NCBI GenBank assembly: GCA_028288285.1
Contig: JAQBNZ010000125.1
Span: 1 to 52,301, forward strand
DNA: 52,301 bases
DNA from: Mucilaginibacter sp.
GTDB lineage: Bacteria; Bacteroidota; Bacteroidia; Sphingobacteriales; Sphingobacteriaceae
Direction of reading: 5' to 3'
The position numbers were made by a program, and so were the translations under genes. Numbering within the stretch: the first letter of the stretch is position 1; each line of letters starts with the position of its first letter. The notes below the pieces were generated by a model, which worked only from the letters and a program-made list of their open reading frames with translations, searched no databases and was not told the DNA's origin. Positions 17,756 through 26,763 of the stretch are shown one piece after another.

Positions 17756-18763
17756 ATGCTGTTAAAAAAACTGGGCTTGCTGCTATTGCTGGCATTGTGC
17801 ATACTATCATGCAAGAAACAACCTTTTGTTCCTAATTCGGCAAATGCTTTGCCAGGTTTATGGAAACAATTAGGAACGTTCTCGGGCGCCGGCCGGGTGC
17901 GTGCATTTGGTTTTACTATTGGCAATAAGGGATATATATTAGGAGGCAATGCAGGGAGCGGTTTTAACCTGATGTTATTAAATGATTTTTGGGAATATGA
18001 CCCTGCTGCTGATAAGTGGACAAGAAAAGCAGATTACCCAGGGCAGGCAGCCGAATATATTCGCGGTTTTAGCATAAATAATAAAGCTTATGTAGGTACC
18101 GGCTTTGGTCAGCGGGTGTTTATACCGGGCAATAATGTTCCGCAAAACAATGATTTTTACGAATATGACCCGGCAACCGATAAATGGACCCGCAAGGCTG
18201 ATTTTGCAGGTGTGGCAAGAGAAAATGTGATAGCCTTTGAAGTAAATGGTGCAGGTTATATGGGCCTGGGCACTAATGATACTTACGATAAGAGTTATAA
18301 AGACTTTTACAAATATGATATTACTGCCGACAAATGGACCCGTGTTGCCGATTACCCGGGCAGCGGCAGCTTTGGGGTGGCGGCTTTTTCAATCAACGGG
18401 AAAGGTTATGCAGGCTTAGGCGGCGCTTACCCAACTACAATTGAAAAAGATTTTTGGGAATATGACCCAGCTGCAGACAAATGGACTAAGAAAGCAGATT
18501 TTACTGGTAAAGCGCGTGTATTTAGCGGGCAATTTGTTATTGGTAGTGATGGCTATGTAGGCTTTGGTACAACTCTTACCGAAAATTTATTAGATTGGTA
18601 TAAATACAACACTACTAAGGATGCCTGGTCAAAGATTACCAACTTTCCTGGCAGTCAGCGTTATGACGTAGTGAGCTTTGCCATTGATGGCATAGGATAC
18701 ACCGGTACGGGAAACCCTGGCCAGTTGGATGATTTTTGGAAATATACACCAACAAAGAAATAG
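17756..18763 (+). CDS. Kelch-repeat beta-propeller lipoprotein
   Basis: A 335-aa lipoprotein. The signal peptide ends in the lipobox ILSC (Cys19). The rest is a run of kelch repeats, each with a phrase like FWEYDPAADKWTRKADYPG followed by a Gly-rich strand, recurring about every 50 residues (five or six blades). It is predicted to be lipid-anchored in the envelope. Such propellers usually bind ligands; no oxidase or sialidase catalytic motif is visible. Confidence 0.82.
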   Translation: MLLKKLGLLLLLALCILSCKKQPFVPNSANALPGLWKQLGTFSGAGRVRAFGFTIGNKGYILGGNAGSGFNLMLLNDFWEYDPAADKWTRKADYPGQAAEYIRGFSINNKAYVGTGFGQRVFIPGNNVPQNNDFYEYDPATDKWTRKADFAGVARENVIAFEVNGAGYMGLGTNDTYDKSYKDFYKYDITADKWTRVADYPGSGSFGVAAFSINGKGYAGLGGAYPTTIEKDFWEYDPAADKWTKKADFTGKARVFSGQFVIGSDGYVGFGTTLTENLLDWYKYNTTKDAWSKITNFPGSQRYDVVSFAIDGIGYTGTGNPGQLDDFWKYTPTKK

Positions 18764-18803
18764 TATTATAGCAGTAATCCGCAATGTAATCTCATATAAT
18801 TTT

Positions 18804-18873
18804 GTCATTCTGAGAACGAAGAATCTGTAGGTTATGCATTGGCGGATAGATGCTTCACTCCGTTCAGCATGCC
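18804..18873. repeat. REP-like element, GTCATTCTGAG type
   Basis: A palindromic element starting GTCATTCTGAGAACGAAGAA and ending with GCTTCACTCCGTTCAGCATGCC. The arms are partially complementary. It lies after the Kelch gene and before the convergent AraC gene. Copies of the same type are at 20685-20754 and 20769-20808. Confidence 0.7.
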
Positions 18874-18891
18874 AATCTTGCCATGTTAGTA

Positions 18892-19890
18892 TCAACGTTT
18901 CAATTTGTTGGGAGATAGTCCGAATTTCTTTTTAAAGGCGTTGCTAAAATGCTGTACTGATGAATAACCCAATTCTGATGCAATTTCACTGACAGTCCTT
19001 TTATTTTCAAGTAAATCATTTTTTGCAATTTCAAGTCGGGCATCCGATAAATATCCAAAAACCGTATTGTCAAAAATTTCCTTAAAGCCTCTCTTTAATT
19101 TATATTCATTTATACCAATTATTTTTGCCAGCTCTGATAAACTTGGAGGCGCTTCCAGATGGCTCATAATATATTCACGGGCATATACAACACACTCTTT
19201 ATCGTATTTTGTTTTAATATACCTATACGATGGTACTAAAGCGGCATTACAAGCCTCCGCCTGGAGCACCAAAAACTCTATGCTTTTTGAAAGCAAATAC
19301 ATTTTTTTTAAGCCCTCTTTGTAACTGCAGTTTACAATATTCCCTATCAAATTTAGCATACCTGCATCCACGGGGAGGTTATTAGTGGAAAGAAGCGTTG
19401 ACCGGCCGCTTAATACGTTTTCGCTAAAACGGCTTAATGCTTCGTTGGCATCCTTGGTAAGGTTTAAAAATGCATCTTTTGTAAACTGGATAAAAAACAT
19501 GGAGGTTTGCAGACGTTCCCCTTTCAGAAAACCTTCATTGCTATCATTTGCATTTGCGTAGAAAAGATTATGCTGATAATTTCCAAACAAAGGAACAGCC
19601 TTGCTTGTTTCAGTCCCCATAAACAACGAACCTTTAAGGTTGGCCTGAAAAGTAACCAGGTCAACATTTATATCGTAATTCCATTTTAATTCAACAGGTT
19701 TCTTATAATGCCAATCGGAGTAACCCATTCTGATGCCATCAAAGTACCATTCTTTCGAATAGCCGTCAACAAAAGGATGGTTGATGTTTTGTGATTGCTC
19801 AACCAATTTACTGCTTTCAAATCCATTCAGAAAAAAATGGTTCAAATGCTGAAAATGATCTCCTGAAATGTCCTTTATTTCAAATGCCAT
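18892..19890 (-). CDS. AraC family transcriptional regulator
   Basis: A 332-aa regulator. The C-terminal ~100 residues are a double helix-turn-helix of the AraC/XylS type (LSELAKIIGINEYKLKRGF ... VSEIASELGYSSVQHFSNAF, ending FGLSPNKLK). The N-terminal ~220 residues are an unassigned sensing domain. It is divergent from the membrane protein at 19984 with 93 nt between, a layout that often means the regulator controls its neighbour. Confidence 0.88.
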   Translation of the reverse strand: MAFEIKDISGDHFQHLNHFFLNGFESSKLVEQSQNINHPFVDGYSKEWYFDGIRMGYSDWHYKKPVELKWNYDINVDLVTFQANLKGSLFMGTETSKAVPLFGNYQHNLFYANANDSNEGFLKGERLQTSMFFIQFTKDAFLNLTKDANEALSRFSENVLSGRSTLLSTNNLPVDAGMLNLIGNIVNCSYKEGLKKMYLLSKSIEFLVLQAEACNAALVPSYRYIKTKYDKECVVYAREYIMSHLEAPPSLSELAKIIGINEYKLKRGFKEIFDNTVFGYLSDARLEIAKNDLLENKRTVSEIASELGYSSVQHFSNAFKKKFGLSPNKLKR

Positions 19891-19983
19891 TACTCCGTAT
19901 TTTGTAAGTTTTACTCCTTTTAATATAACAAATTAATCCTACAAAGACAATATACTTGCCTACACTTAAAAAAAACCTTTATT

Positions 19984-20670
19984 ATGGTAAGATCTACTAC
20001 ATATTTATGGACAGGTATAATTGGAATTGGATTGTATATACTTGTATTGCTGGAAATACCACTTTATTTCGTTTACACACCAACACCCAGTGGTACCCCT
20101 CCGGCATCGATTATATTATTACGTATTTTGGTTGATATGTTTATTTGTATTGGCCTTATTGGATTTTTTAGTGGCTTTAAAAATATTATCTCCCAATCTG
20201 AACCTGCTTATGAATGGCTTGGTACATTTATATTTGCCTGTGGAATCGCATTTGCAATTGTGGCATTTGTTGCAGATTCTATCCAGGCAGGAAGTGTTTG
20301 GGCCGCACACACAAATCCTGTAAATCCTACCTGGGTTGGATATGGCGGGGAGGGGGCGTTACTTATTTACGGGCCCATTAACCGGTTATTAAATGCCATC
20401 ATTCTCTTTGCATGCAGCACGCTGATATTAAAGACCCGGTTGTTTCCAAAATGGACTGTCTGGCTGGGCTATATTTTCGCCATTTACAATCTTTCATTTG
20501 TTCCTACCATTATTTACATGACAACACCTTTAGATTTTTATAGTGTTAACGGCTGGAACATACCTATCGCAGCCGGATTGTTTTTTTTATGGATTTTAAT
20601 AATCGGTATTTTCTTAATCAGAAAGAAAAACAAAAAAGAAGTTCACCAGACTTTTCTGGTAACGCATTAA
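19984..20670 (+). CDS. Polytopic membrane protein (DUF4386-like)
   Basis: A 228-aa protein with about six predicted membrane helices and a basic C-terminus (RKKNKKE). It begins directly with a helix (TTYLWTGIIGIGLYILVLL). The size, helix pattern and a PINRLLNA segment recall DUF4386 proteins, but the assignment is tentative. No transport or catalytic motif is seen. It is divergent from the AraC regulator. Confidence 0.65.
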   Translation: MVRSTTYLWTGIIGIGLYILVLLEIPLYFVYTPTPSGTPPASIILLRILVDMFICIGLIGFFSGFKNIISQSEPAYEWLGTFIFACGIAFAIVAFVADSIQAGSVWAAHTNPVNPTWVGYGGEGALLIYGPINRLLNAIILFACSTLILKTRLFPKWTVWLGYIFAIYNLSFVPTIIYMTTPLDFYSVNGWNIPIAAGLFFLWILIIGIFLIRKKNKKEVHQTFLVTH

Positions 20671-20684
20671 GTTGTTATAATTTT

Positions 20685-20754
20685 GTCATTCTGAGGAACG
20701 AAGAATCCGTCGGTATGCATAGGCGGATAGGTGCTTCACTACGTTCAGCATGAC
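20685..20754. repeat. REP-like element, GTCATTCTGAG type, complete copy
   Basis: It begins GTCATTCTGAGGAACGAAGA and ends CGTTCAGCATGAC. Both ends are flanked by AT-rich ATAATTTT / AATTTTAT, giving a symmetric element between a forward and a reverse gene. Confidence 0.75.
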
Positions 20755-20768
20755 AATTTTATAATTTT

Positions 20769-20808
20769 GTCATTCTGAGGAACGAAGAATCTGTAGGTTA
20801 TGCATCGT
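20769..20808. repeat. REP-like element, truncated second copy in tandem
   Basis: It repeats the left arm of the element at 20685 (GTCATTCTGAGGAACGAAGA) with the same preceding TATAATTTT, then breaks off after TGCATCG. The two together look like a duplication that lost its right half. Confidence 0.65.
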
Positions 20809-20842
20809 CGCTGCTAAAATAATTTCAGCATTACATTAACAG

Positions 20843-22756
20843 TTAATCTGCATCCGCTTCTTGTAAATACATTTCGTCTATCGCATCGGCGTATTTCTTT
20901 TCTATCACTTTACGCTTCATTTTAATGGTAGGGGTTATTTCTCCGGCTTCCATACTAAAAGGTGTACGTTTTATCTTGAAGTTCTTAATGCGCTCAAATT
21001 TGGCCAGTTCGTTTGACAGTTTTTTAATATCCTGGTTAAGCCAGTCATTAATTTCTTTTTCTTCTATAAATACATGTGGCTTTTCAAAAAAATCATTACT
21101 CAGCTTAAAGGTTTCCTGCAAAATTTCTCGTGACGGCACCAGTATGGCAGTGATGTATTCGCGTTTATCGCCCACTAAAAATACCTGTTCAATTTTAGGG
21201 CTTTTTAAATAGGTGTTCTCTACCGGGGTAGGATAAATGTTTTTTCCATAAGCATTAACCAGCATGTTCTTCAGCCTGTCGGTAATTTGCAGGTTGCCTC
21301 TGTAAAATCTGCCAATATCGCCTGTATGGAACCAGCCTTCAGAGTCAATAACCTTAGCGGTTTCTTCCGGTTTTCTCCAATACCCCTTCATTACACAATG
21401 CCCCCGAACAATTATCTCGCCTTCTTCCGATTCAAAATCAGGCTTAAAGGTATCATGGGTTTGTATAGTATATATATTGTGGGTGTCAACATTTTGTATA
21501 GCCACTTCAATGCCCGGTATAATACGGCCAACTGTGCCATAAATAATGCGGTCATCTTCGGTTACCGCCATTACCGGCGAAGTTTCTGTTAAACCAAAGC
21601 CTTCTAACAATTTAATATCTACGTCGCCAAAAAACTCACCAACGTTTTTAGGTAAAGCACCACCACCAGACAGCAGCACTTTTAAGCGCCCACCGGTTTT
21701 TTCTTTTATTTTGCTGAAAACCAGTTTATCTGCCAGTTTTTGCTCGGCACTTAGTATTAAACCTGGTTTTTTGCCTGCTTCATTAGCCAGGCGATATTGC
21801 TTGCCAACTTTTAATGCCCAGGTAAATATTTTTGTTTTCATGCCTCCGGCAGACAGGCCATTCTTCATGGCTTTATCATGTATGCGCTCTAACAAACGTG
21901 GTACGCAACACATTACTGTAGGCCTTACCTCTGTCATGTTTTTTGCCAGTAGGTCAAGGCTTTGTGCAAAAGCTATGGTACAGCCCTTGTTCATGCAAAC
22001 GTAATAGGTTCCGGTGCGTTCAAATACGTGTGATAAAGGCAGAAACGACAGGAACAGATCATCCTTGGTAATAATAGGGATCTGGATAAGGCTTACCCTG
22101 CAGTTTTCGGTTAAATTGTGGTGGGTAAGCATTACACCTTTTGGCGTACCTGTAGTGCCCGATGTATAGATAAGACAGGAAAGATCAGACGGTAAAATTG
22201 CTTCACGGGCTGCATTAATAGCCGTTCGGTATTTATCAACAATTTTTAAGCCCTCTTCAATAACTTTTTCAAAGCTGATAACACCGGCATTTAAAGTTAG
22301 CTTGTCACTATATTTTTCAAACTCATCGCAAGCGGGAATTAGCCTTATCAACGCCGGGCAGTTATTAGCAATCTTTAAAATCTTGCGAAACAAAAAAGGG
22401 TTGCCTATAATTATGGTTCTTGCTTCAGAATCATTCAGAATGTACTCAATCTCCGCCTCAGAAAGGGTAGGGTAAATAGATGCATTTACTGCGCCAATTT
22501 GTTGCAGTGCCTGGTCGTAGTAAATATAATCAGGGCCGTTCTCTATTATGAGCGCAAGGCGGTCACCTTTTTTTATGCCGATATCAAGAAACCATGCAGA
22601 TATAGCGTCTATCTTTTCCAACGCCTGTTTATAGGTTATCTCTACCCACGTATCTTTTACCTTATGTATCAGGAAGGTATGGGTATCTGGATGTATAGTC
22701 GTAACAATATTACGAATCAGGCCGGGGATAGTTGATTGCTCAGCTACGATGTTCAT
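20843..22756 (-). CDS. Long-chain acyl-CoA synthetase (AMP-binding)
   Basis: An ANL-superfamily enzyme that activates fatty acids to acyl-CoA through an acyl-AMP. It has the P-loop motif YTSGTTGTPKGVM, the GFGLTETSP motif, and the hinge TGDIGRFYRGNLQITDRLKN. About 637 aa from the ATG at 22756; a TTG sits one codon upstream. This is the eukaryote-like/FadD15-type length common in Bacteroidota. It stands alone, feeding beta-oxidation or phospholipid synthesis. Confidence 0.93.
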   Translation of the reverse strand: MNIVAEQSTIPGLIRNIVTTIHPDTHTFLIHKVKDTWVEITYKQALEKIDAISAWFLDIGIKKGDRLALIIENGPDYIYYDQALQQIGAVNASIYPTLSEAEIEYILNDSEARTIIIGNPFLFRKILKIANNCPALIRLIPACDEFEKYSDKLTLNAGVISFEKVIEEGLKIVDKYRTAINAAREAILPSDLSCLIYTSGTTGTPKGVMLTHHNLTENCRVSLIQIPIITKDDLFLSFLPLSHVFERTGTYYVCMNKGCTIAFAQSLDLLAKNMTEVRPTVMCCVPRLLERIHDKAMKNGLSAGGMKTKIFTWALKVGKQYRLANEAGKKPGLILSAEQKLADKLVFSKIKEKTGGRLKVLLSGGGALPKNVGEFFGDVDIKLLEGFGLTETSPVMAVTEDDRIIYGTVGRIIPGIEVAIQNVDTHNIYTIQTHDTFKPDFESEEGEIIVRGHCVMKGYWRKPEETAKVIDSEGWFHTGDIGRFYRGNLQITDRLKNMLVNAYGKNIYPTPVENTYLKSPKIEQVFLVGDKREYITAILVPSREILQETFKLSNDFFEKPHVFIEEKEINDWLNQDIKKLSNELAKFERIKNFKIKRTPFSMEAGEITPTIKMKRKVIEKKYADAIDEMYLQEADAD

Positions 22757-22781
22757 CAAGTTTATATCGGTTATAGTATAA

Positions 22782-22789
22782 CAAAGCTA
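22782..22789 (-). promoter_or_regulatory. -7 promoter element upstream of acyl-CoA synthetase
   Basis: The reverse strand reads TAGCTTTG, matching TAnnTTTG, 25 nt upstream of the ATG. Confidence 0.5.
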
Positions 22790-22992
22790 ATTAAATTACA
22801 TTAATTTAAACAACATAAATGATACCATATGGGATGCCGAAAATGGAAAAATAACCAACGGACACACCAAGTTTGCATAATAAAAAAAGCATGTGAAATT
22901 TTTAGAGATAATTAGAGATTTTTAGAGTTTTGGACAACAAACTGGCCAATAGTAGTAGGTTTAAGTGTGATTTTTAGAGATTTTATCGAAAC

Positions 22993-23022
22993 AAAAAAGG
23001 CCCCGAAAACGGAGCCTTTTAA
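22993..23022 (-). terminator. Terminator of the isc operon
   Basis: Hairpin AAAAGGCTCCG-TTTT-CGGGGCCTTTT on the reverse strand with one mismatch, followed by T residues, 17 nt after the iscA stop. The ~230 nt beyond it hold only a few direct copies of TTTTTAGAGA and no gene. Confidence 0.75.
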
Positions 23023-23038
23023 ATATTATCAGGTAGTA

Positions 23039-23365
23039 TTATACCGAGAAGCTTTCGCCACAGCCGCATGTGCGGGTTGCATTTGGGTTATGAAAGTTAA
23101 AACCTTTACCGTTTAACCCGTCTGAAAAGTCAAGCTCGGTTCCTGCTAAATACAGAAACGATTTCATATCCAGTGCAAAGCGCACGCCACGGTCTTCAAA
23201 AAACTGGTCGCCTTTTTTCTCCTCGTTATCAAAATCGAGGTTATAAGACAAACCTGAGCAGCCGCCGCCTTGAACAGACACACGCAGGAAGTAAGAGGCA
23301 TCCAGCCCGCTATCCTGCATCAGGCTATCTATTTTAGCTTTTGCTTTATCTGTTACAGTTACCAT
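23039..23365 (-). CDS. iscA: A-type Fe-S cluster carrier (IscA/ErpA-like)
   Basis: A 108-aa A-type carrier that takes Fe-S clusters from the IscU scaffold to client proteins. The three ligand cysteines are visible: GGGCSGLSY near residue 36 and the C-terminal CGCGESFSV. Length is normal. It is the last gene of an iscS-iscU-iscA set, with a 90-nt gap to iscU that contains word-type repeats. Confidence 0.92.
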   Translation of the reverse strand: MVTVTDKAKAKIDSLMQDSGLDASYFLRVSVQGGGCSGLSYNLDFDNEEKKGDQFFEDRGVRFALDMKSFLYLAGTELDFSDGLNGKGFNFHNPNATRTCGCGESFSV

Positions 23366-23455
23366 GTTAGTGAATGGTTGATTAAGTGAGTTGTGAGTGG
23401 TTGTTGAGCGTATAAAAACTATTCACCATCCAACTATCTCTACCCACCAAATAAA

Positions 23456-23869
23456 TTAGTGATGTGATTTTTCAAGAACAATTGGTTCCATACCGTTCTT
23501 TACACGGAAATCGTTAATAGCTGCTTTAATAGCATCCTCTGCCAATACTGAACAGTGAATTTTTACCGGTGGTAAAGCCAATTCTTCAACAATATCCATG
23601 TTATCAATTTTCATTGCATCATCAACGCTTTTACCTTTTAACCACTCTGTAGCTAAAGATGAAGAAGCGATTGCCGATCCGCAACCAAAAGTTTTAAATT
23701 TTGCATCAGTGATGATATTGTTATCATCAACCTGTATCTGCAGACGCATAACGTCGCCACACTCAGGCGCACCAACAAGACCGGTACCAACCTTGTGGCT
23801 GCTCTTGTCTAATGTGCCCACGTTGCGGGGGTTAGTATAATGGTCAATTACTTTATCTGAATAAGCCAT
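23456..23869 (-). CDS. iscU: Fe-S cluster scaffold IscU
   Basis: IscU assembles [2Fe-2S] and [4Fe-4S] clusters from sulfur delivered by IscS. The 137-aa protein has all three ligand cysteines: GAPECGDVM, KTFGCGSAIASSS and VKIHCSVLAEDAI. The start MAYSDKVIDHYTNPRNVG is canonical. It is flanked by iscA and iscS on the same strand. Confidence 0.95.
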   Translation of the reverse strand: MAYSDKVIDHYTNPRNVGTLDKSSHKVGTGLVGAPECGDVMRLQIQVDDNNIITDAKFKTFGCGSAIASSSLATEWLKGKSVDDAMKIDNMDIVEELALPPVKIHCSVLAEDAIKAAINDFRVKNGMEPIVLEKSHH

Positions 23870-23981
23870 AGCTTTATAATTTTGAATTAGTGAGTTGTTG
23901 AATTATTGATTTTTTTTACCTCTATATTTTATTTAATCAAAGCATCTGCACATATGCACATCCGCTAATTTGCACATTTAA

Positions 23982-25193
23982 TTAGTGTTCTGCCCACTCA
24001 ATAGAGTCAAGGTCAATACCCTCTTTAAACATTTCCCAAAGTGGTGAAAGTTCGCGCAGGTGAGTAACCGATTTTTTAGTTACTTCAATTGCGTAATCAA
24101 CTTCCTCTTCTGTAGTAAAACGGCCTAAACCAAAGCGTATAGATGAATGCGCAAGATCATCAGACAAGCCTAAGCTTTTTAATACATATGATGGCTCCAA
24201 TGATGCTGATGTACAAGCCGAACCTGATGATACTGCCAGATCTTTCATGGCCATCATTAAGCCTTCGCCTTCAACATACTTGAATGATATATTGGCAACA
24301 TGCGGTAAGCGGTGTTCAACATTACCATTCACGTAGCTTTCTTCTAATACAGTTAATGATCTTTCCAGTTTATCGCGCAAAGCCGAAAGGCGTTTTGCTT
24401 CGCTTTCCATCTCTAAACCGGCAAGTTCGCAAGCTTTACCTAAACCAACAATACCCGGTACGTTTAACGTGCCTGAACGCATACCACGCTCGTGGCCGCC
24501 ACCGTCCATTTGTGCGGTAACTTTTACACGTGGCCCTTTACGCCTAACGTATAATGCACCAACACCTTTAGGGCCGTACATTTTATGTGCCGATAAAGCT
24601 AAAAGGTCAATGCCATCAGCAATTACATCAACAGGTATTTTACCAACAGCCTGTGTAGCATCAGTCATAAACAAAGCGCCAAATTTGTGTGCAATGGCAG
24701 CAATTTCTTTAATTGGTTGTATAACACCAATTTCGTTATTGCCATACATGATAGATACCAGGATGGTTTCGCTCGTCATAGCTGCTTCCAGCTCGGCAAG
24801 GTCAACTAAACCATCTTCCTTAACCGGCAGGTAAGTAACCTTTCCGCCTAATTTTTCAACGTGTTTACATGCATCAAGTACAGCTTTATGCTCAGTAACA
24901 GCAGTAATTATATGGTTGCCTTTCTCTTTATACATTTCAAATACACCCTTAATAGCAAGGTTGTCTGACTCAGTAGCGCCCGATGTAAAGATAATTTCTT
25001 TTTCAGTTGCGTTTATCAGTTTTGCTACCTGTTCGCGGGCATAATCAACGCCTTCTTCTGCTACCCAGCCAAAAGGATGGTTGCGGCTTGCCGCGTTACC
25101 AAACTTTTCGTTAAAATAAGGCAACATAGCTTCCAGTACCCTGGGATCCATAGGTGTTGTAGCGTTATTATCTAAATAAATTGGAATGTTCAT
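23982..25193 (-). CDS. iscS: Cysteine desulfurase IscS
   Basis: A PLP enzyme that removes sulfur from cysteine and passes it to IscU. It has the PLP-Lys motif [19 protein letters not shown] and the active-site loop [16 protein letters not shown] carrying the persulfide cysteine. At 403 aa it is a standard IscS/NifS length. It leads the isc operon. No IscR gene is adjacent, so local regulation by a dedicated repressor is not visible. Confidence 0.96.
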   Translation of the reverse strand: MNIPIYLDNNATTPMDPRVLEAMLPYFNEKFGNAASRNHPFGWVAEEGVDYAREQVAKLINATEKEIIFTSGATESDNLAIKGVFEMYKEKGNHIITAVTEHKAVLDACKHVEKLGGKVTYLPVKEDGLVDLAELEAAMTSETILVSIMYGNNEIGVIQPIKEIAAIAHKFGALFMTDATQAVGKIPVDVIADGIDLLALSAHKMYGPKGVGALYVRRKGPRVKVTAQMDGGGHERGMRSGTLNVPGIVGLGKACELAGLEMESEAKRLSALRDKLERSLTVLEESYVNGNVEHRLPHVANISFKYVEGEGLMMAMKDLAVSSGSACTSASLEPSYVLKSLGLSDDLAHSSIRFGLGRFTTEEEVDYAIEVTKKSVTHLRELSPLWEMFKEGIDLDSIEWAEH

Positions 25194-25212
25194 GTATCAA
25201 AAATTAACAATA

Positions 25213-25220
25213 CAAATATA
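25213..25220 (-). promoter_or_regulatory. -7 promoter element upstream of iscS
   Basis: The reverse strand reads TATATTTG, matching TAnnTTTG, 19 nt upstream of the iscS ATG. Confidence 0.5.
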
Positions 25221-25294
25221 CGTAAAGTTTTACTTTTATACCTGTAAGCCGCTATAAATTACATTTAGCTGCCATTTATTTACAATATTTGGAC

Positions 25295-25696
25295 ATGAAT
25301 AAGATAGAGCATATCGGCATAGCGGTTAACAGCCTTAAAAGCGCGGGTAATATCTACGAAAAGCTGCTGAATACACAAGTATATAAAACAGAAGAAGTAG
25401 CCAGTGAGGGGGTTAAAACAGCGTTTTTGCAAAACGGCCCTAATAAGATAGAACTGCTGGAAGCCAGCAACCCGGATAGCCCAATAGCTAAATTCATAGC
25501 CAAAAAAGGAGAGGGCATACACCATGTTGCGTTTGATGTAGATGATATTGAAGCCGAGATGCTCCGCTTAAAAAATGAAGGCTTTGTGCTGCTAAATGAT
25601 GTCCCAAAACGCGGTGCAGATAATAAGCTGGTTTGTTTTGTGCATCCGAAGAGTGCTAATGGGGTATTGATAGAATTGTGCCAGGAGAGAGGGTAA
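25295..25696 (+). CDS. mce: Methylmalonyl-CoA epimerase
   Basis: A 133-aa vicinal-oxygen-chelate enzyme that interconverts (R)- and (S)-methylmalonyl-CoA in propionate/succinate metabolism. The metal-ligand pattern is visible: IEHIGIAV, NKIELLEAS, GIHHVAFDVDD and VLIELCQER. A TTG two codons upstream (25289) keeps the frame open, but the ATG at 25295 is preferred. The mutase genes are not in the window. Confidence 0.92.
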   Translation: MNKIEHIGIAVNSLKSAGNIYEKLLNTQVYKTEEVASEGVKTAFLQNGPNKIELLEASNPDSPIAKFIAKKGEGIHHVAFDVDDIEAEMLRLKNEGFVLLNDVPKRGADNKLVCFVHPKSANGVLIELCQERG

Positions 25697-25740
25697 ATAT
25701 AGATTTCAGCGCAGAAAATAAACGTTAAGGAAATGAAGAT

Positions 25741-26088
25741 ATGAAAGTAATATCAAGTTGGAATTACCTTGGTAATAAAGTTTTTTCCCCGGTAGGTGAG
25801 GTTATCTTTTCAGCGCCAGGGGAAATCAAAGTTTGTATATCAATTAATGAATATATTATAATTCTACTCGACAGGCAACAAGTCCAAAACGGGGCAAATG
25901 TGTATTGTTATAAATATTCAGAATTGTTATGGTCAATTTCTGAAGGGTTGGGTATATACGGGGAAAGTCACTTTACATCCATATATCTAAGGGATGATCT
26001 TTATCTATATGCCTATGAAAAAAGTGGAATAGAGTATAAGTTGAATTATGAGACTGGCGAGATACTAAGTAGTGAACTAATAAAATAA
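25741..26088 (+). CDS. Hypothetical protein
   Basis: A 115-aa protein with no signal peptide or membrane helix. It is beta-rich and aromatic (VFSPVGEVIFSAPGEIKVC ... SIYLRDDLYLYAYEKSG). The size and acidic, strand-rich character would fit a small immunity-type or tail protein, but nothing specific is recognised and no toxin is next to it. Base composition is more AT-rich than neighbouring core genes. It is followed by a repeat-filled stretch without genes. Confidence 0.5.
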   Translation: MKVISSWNYLGNKVFSPVGEVIFSAPGEIKVCISINEYIIILLDRQQVQNGANVYCYKYSELLWSISEGLGIYGESHFTSIYLRDDLYLYAYEKSGIEYKLNYETGEILSSELIK

Positions 26089-26162
26089 TAATTCTTTTGC
26101 TTTCTGTCGGGAGGCTCTGCGGATTATCAACACGGGCCTGTTTAAATAAAGAAGGTTCATCT

Positions 26163-26246
26163 GCGTTAGGGATTGCAGCGGATACCGGCCCAGTGGCTAA
26201 GGCCATGTGCAGTATGAGCGGAAAGCCCGACCGAAGGGAACGCCCC
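26163..26246 (-). repeat. Interspersed ~83-bp repeat, GGGCGTTCCC type, copy 1
   Basis: On the reverse strand this reads GGGCGTTCCC, then CGGGCTTTCCGCTCATACTG, then GGGCCGGTATCCGC, ending CCTAACGC. It matches the copy at 34993-35074 on the opposite strand with about 10 mismatches and one gap by eye. It lies in the 361-nt gene-free stretch 26089-26449, which also holds an ACACAAAGACGCAAG motif and the rpmE2 promoter. Confidence 0.8.
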
Positions 26247-26414
26247 ACAACAAATAAGCTTTTTACACAAAGACGCAAGTACAATTAAATTTCATTTAAC
26301 ACCTTTGCACTATATAAACTGTTGGAATAGGTACTATTAATGAACCAAACAGAATGTCTCCACACTCTGTTAAAAACTTTTTACTTTCTACTTTACACTT
26401 TTAACTTTTTTCAT

Positions 26415-26422
26415 TACATTTG
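26415..26422 (+). promoter_or_regulatory. -7 promoter element upstream of rpmE2
   Basis: TACATTTG matches TAnnTTTG, 27 nt upstream of the rpmE2 ATG. Confidence 0.55.
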
Positions 26423-26449
26423 CACCTCTTTTATAAGAAGTATACAATA

Positions 26450-26698
26450 ATGAAAAAAGATCTGCATCCATCAAACTATAGGTTAGTTGTTTTTAAAGAC
26501 ATGTCAAATGACTATTCTTTTATGACCAAATCATGTATCGATAGCCGCGAAACCGTAAAATGGGAAGATGGCAACGAGTATCCATTGATTAAATTAGAAA
26601 TTTCACACACTTCGCACCCGTTCTATACTGGTAAAATGAAGTTAGTTGATACAGCCGGACGTATTGATAAGTTCCGTACTCGTTACAACAAAAAATAA
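26450..26698 (+). CDS. rpmE2: 50S ribosomal protein L31 type B
   Basis: An 82-aa L31 of the type B (Cys-minus) class. The sequence [19 protein letters not shown] ... [21 protein letters not shown] is typical, and the zinc-binding CxxC pair of type A is absent. The frame is open from 26420, but the ATG at 26450 is the family start. In organisms with both types, the B form is used under zinc limitation; here the B form may be the only one. Confidence 0.95.
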   Translation: MKKDLHPSNYRLVVFKDMSNDYSFMTKSCIDSRETVKWEDGNEYPLIKLEISHTSHPFYTGKMKLVDTAGRIDKFRTRYNKK

Positions 26699-26723
26699 GT
26701 GTTTTTTCAATAAAATATTTATA

Positions 26724-26754
26724 AGTCTCCCGTATACCGGGGGACTTTTTTTAT
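26724..26754 (+). terminator. Terminator of rpmE2
   Basis: A 9-bp stem (AGTCTCCCG with CGGGGGACT, one G-U) with a 5-nt loop, followed by a run of T. It ends 10 nt before the next ATG. Confidence 0.85.
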
Positions 26755-26763
26755 TTTTGGCCC

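Noticed and set aside
20925..22004. Several forward frames antisense to the acyl-CoA synthetase gene
   Set aside because: The reverse frame has full AMP-binding motifs across its length; the forward frames are shadows with no motifs.
25973..26284. 103-aa reverse frame over the GGGCGTTCCC repeat
   Set aside because: It is created by the GC-rich repeat and overlaps the end of the forward hypothetical gene; it has no family features or upstream signals.
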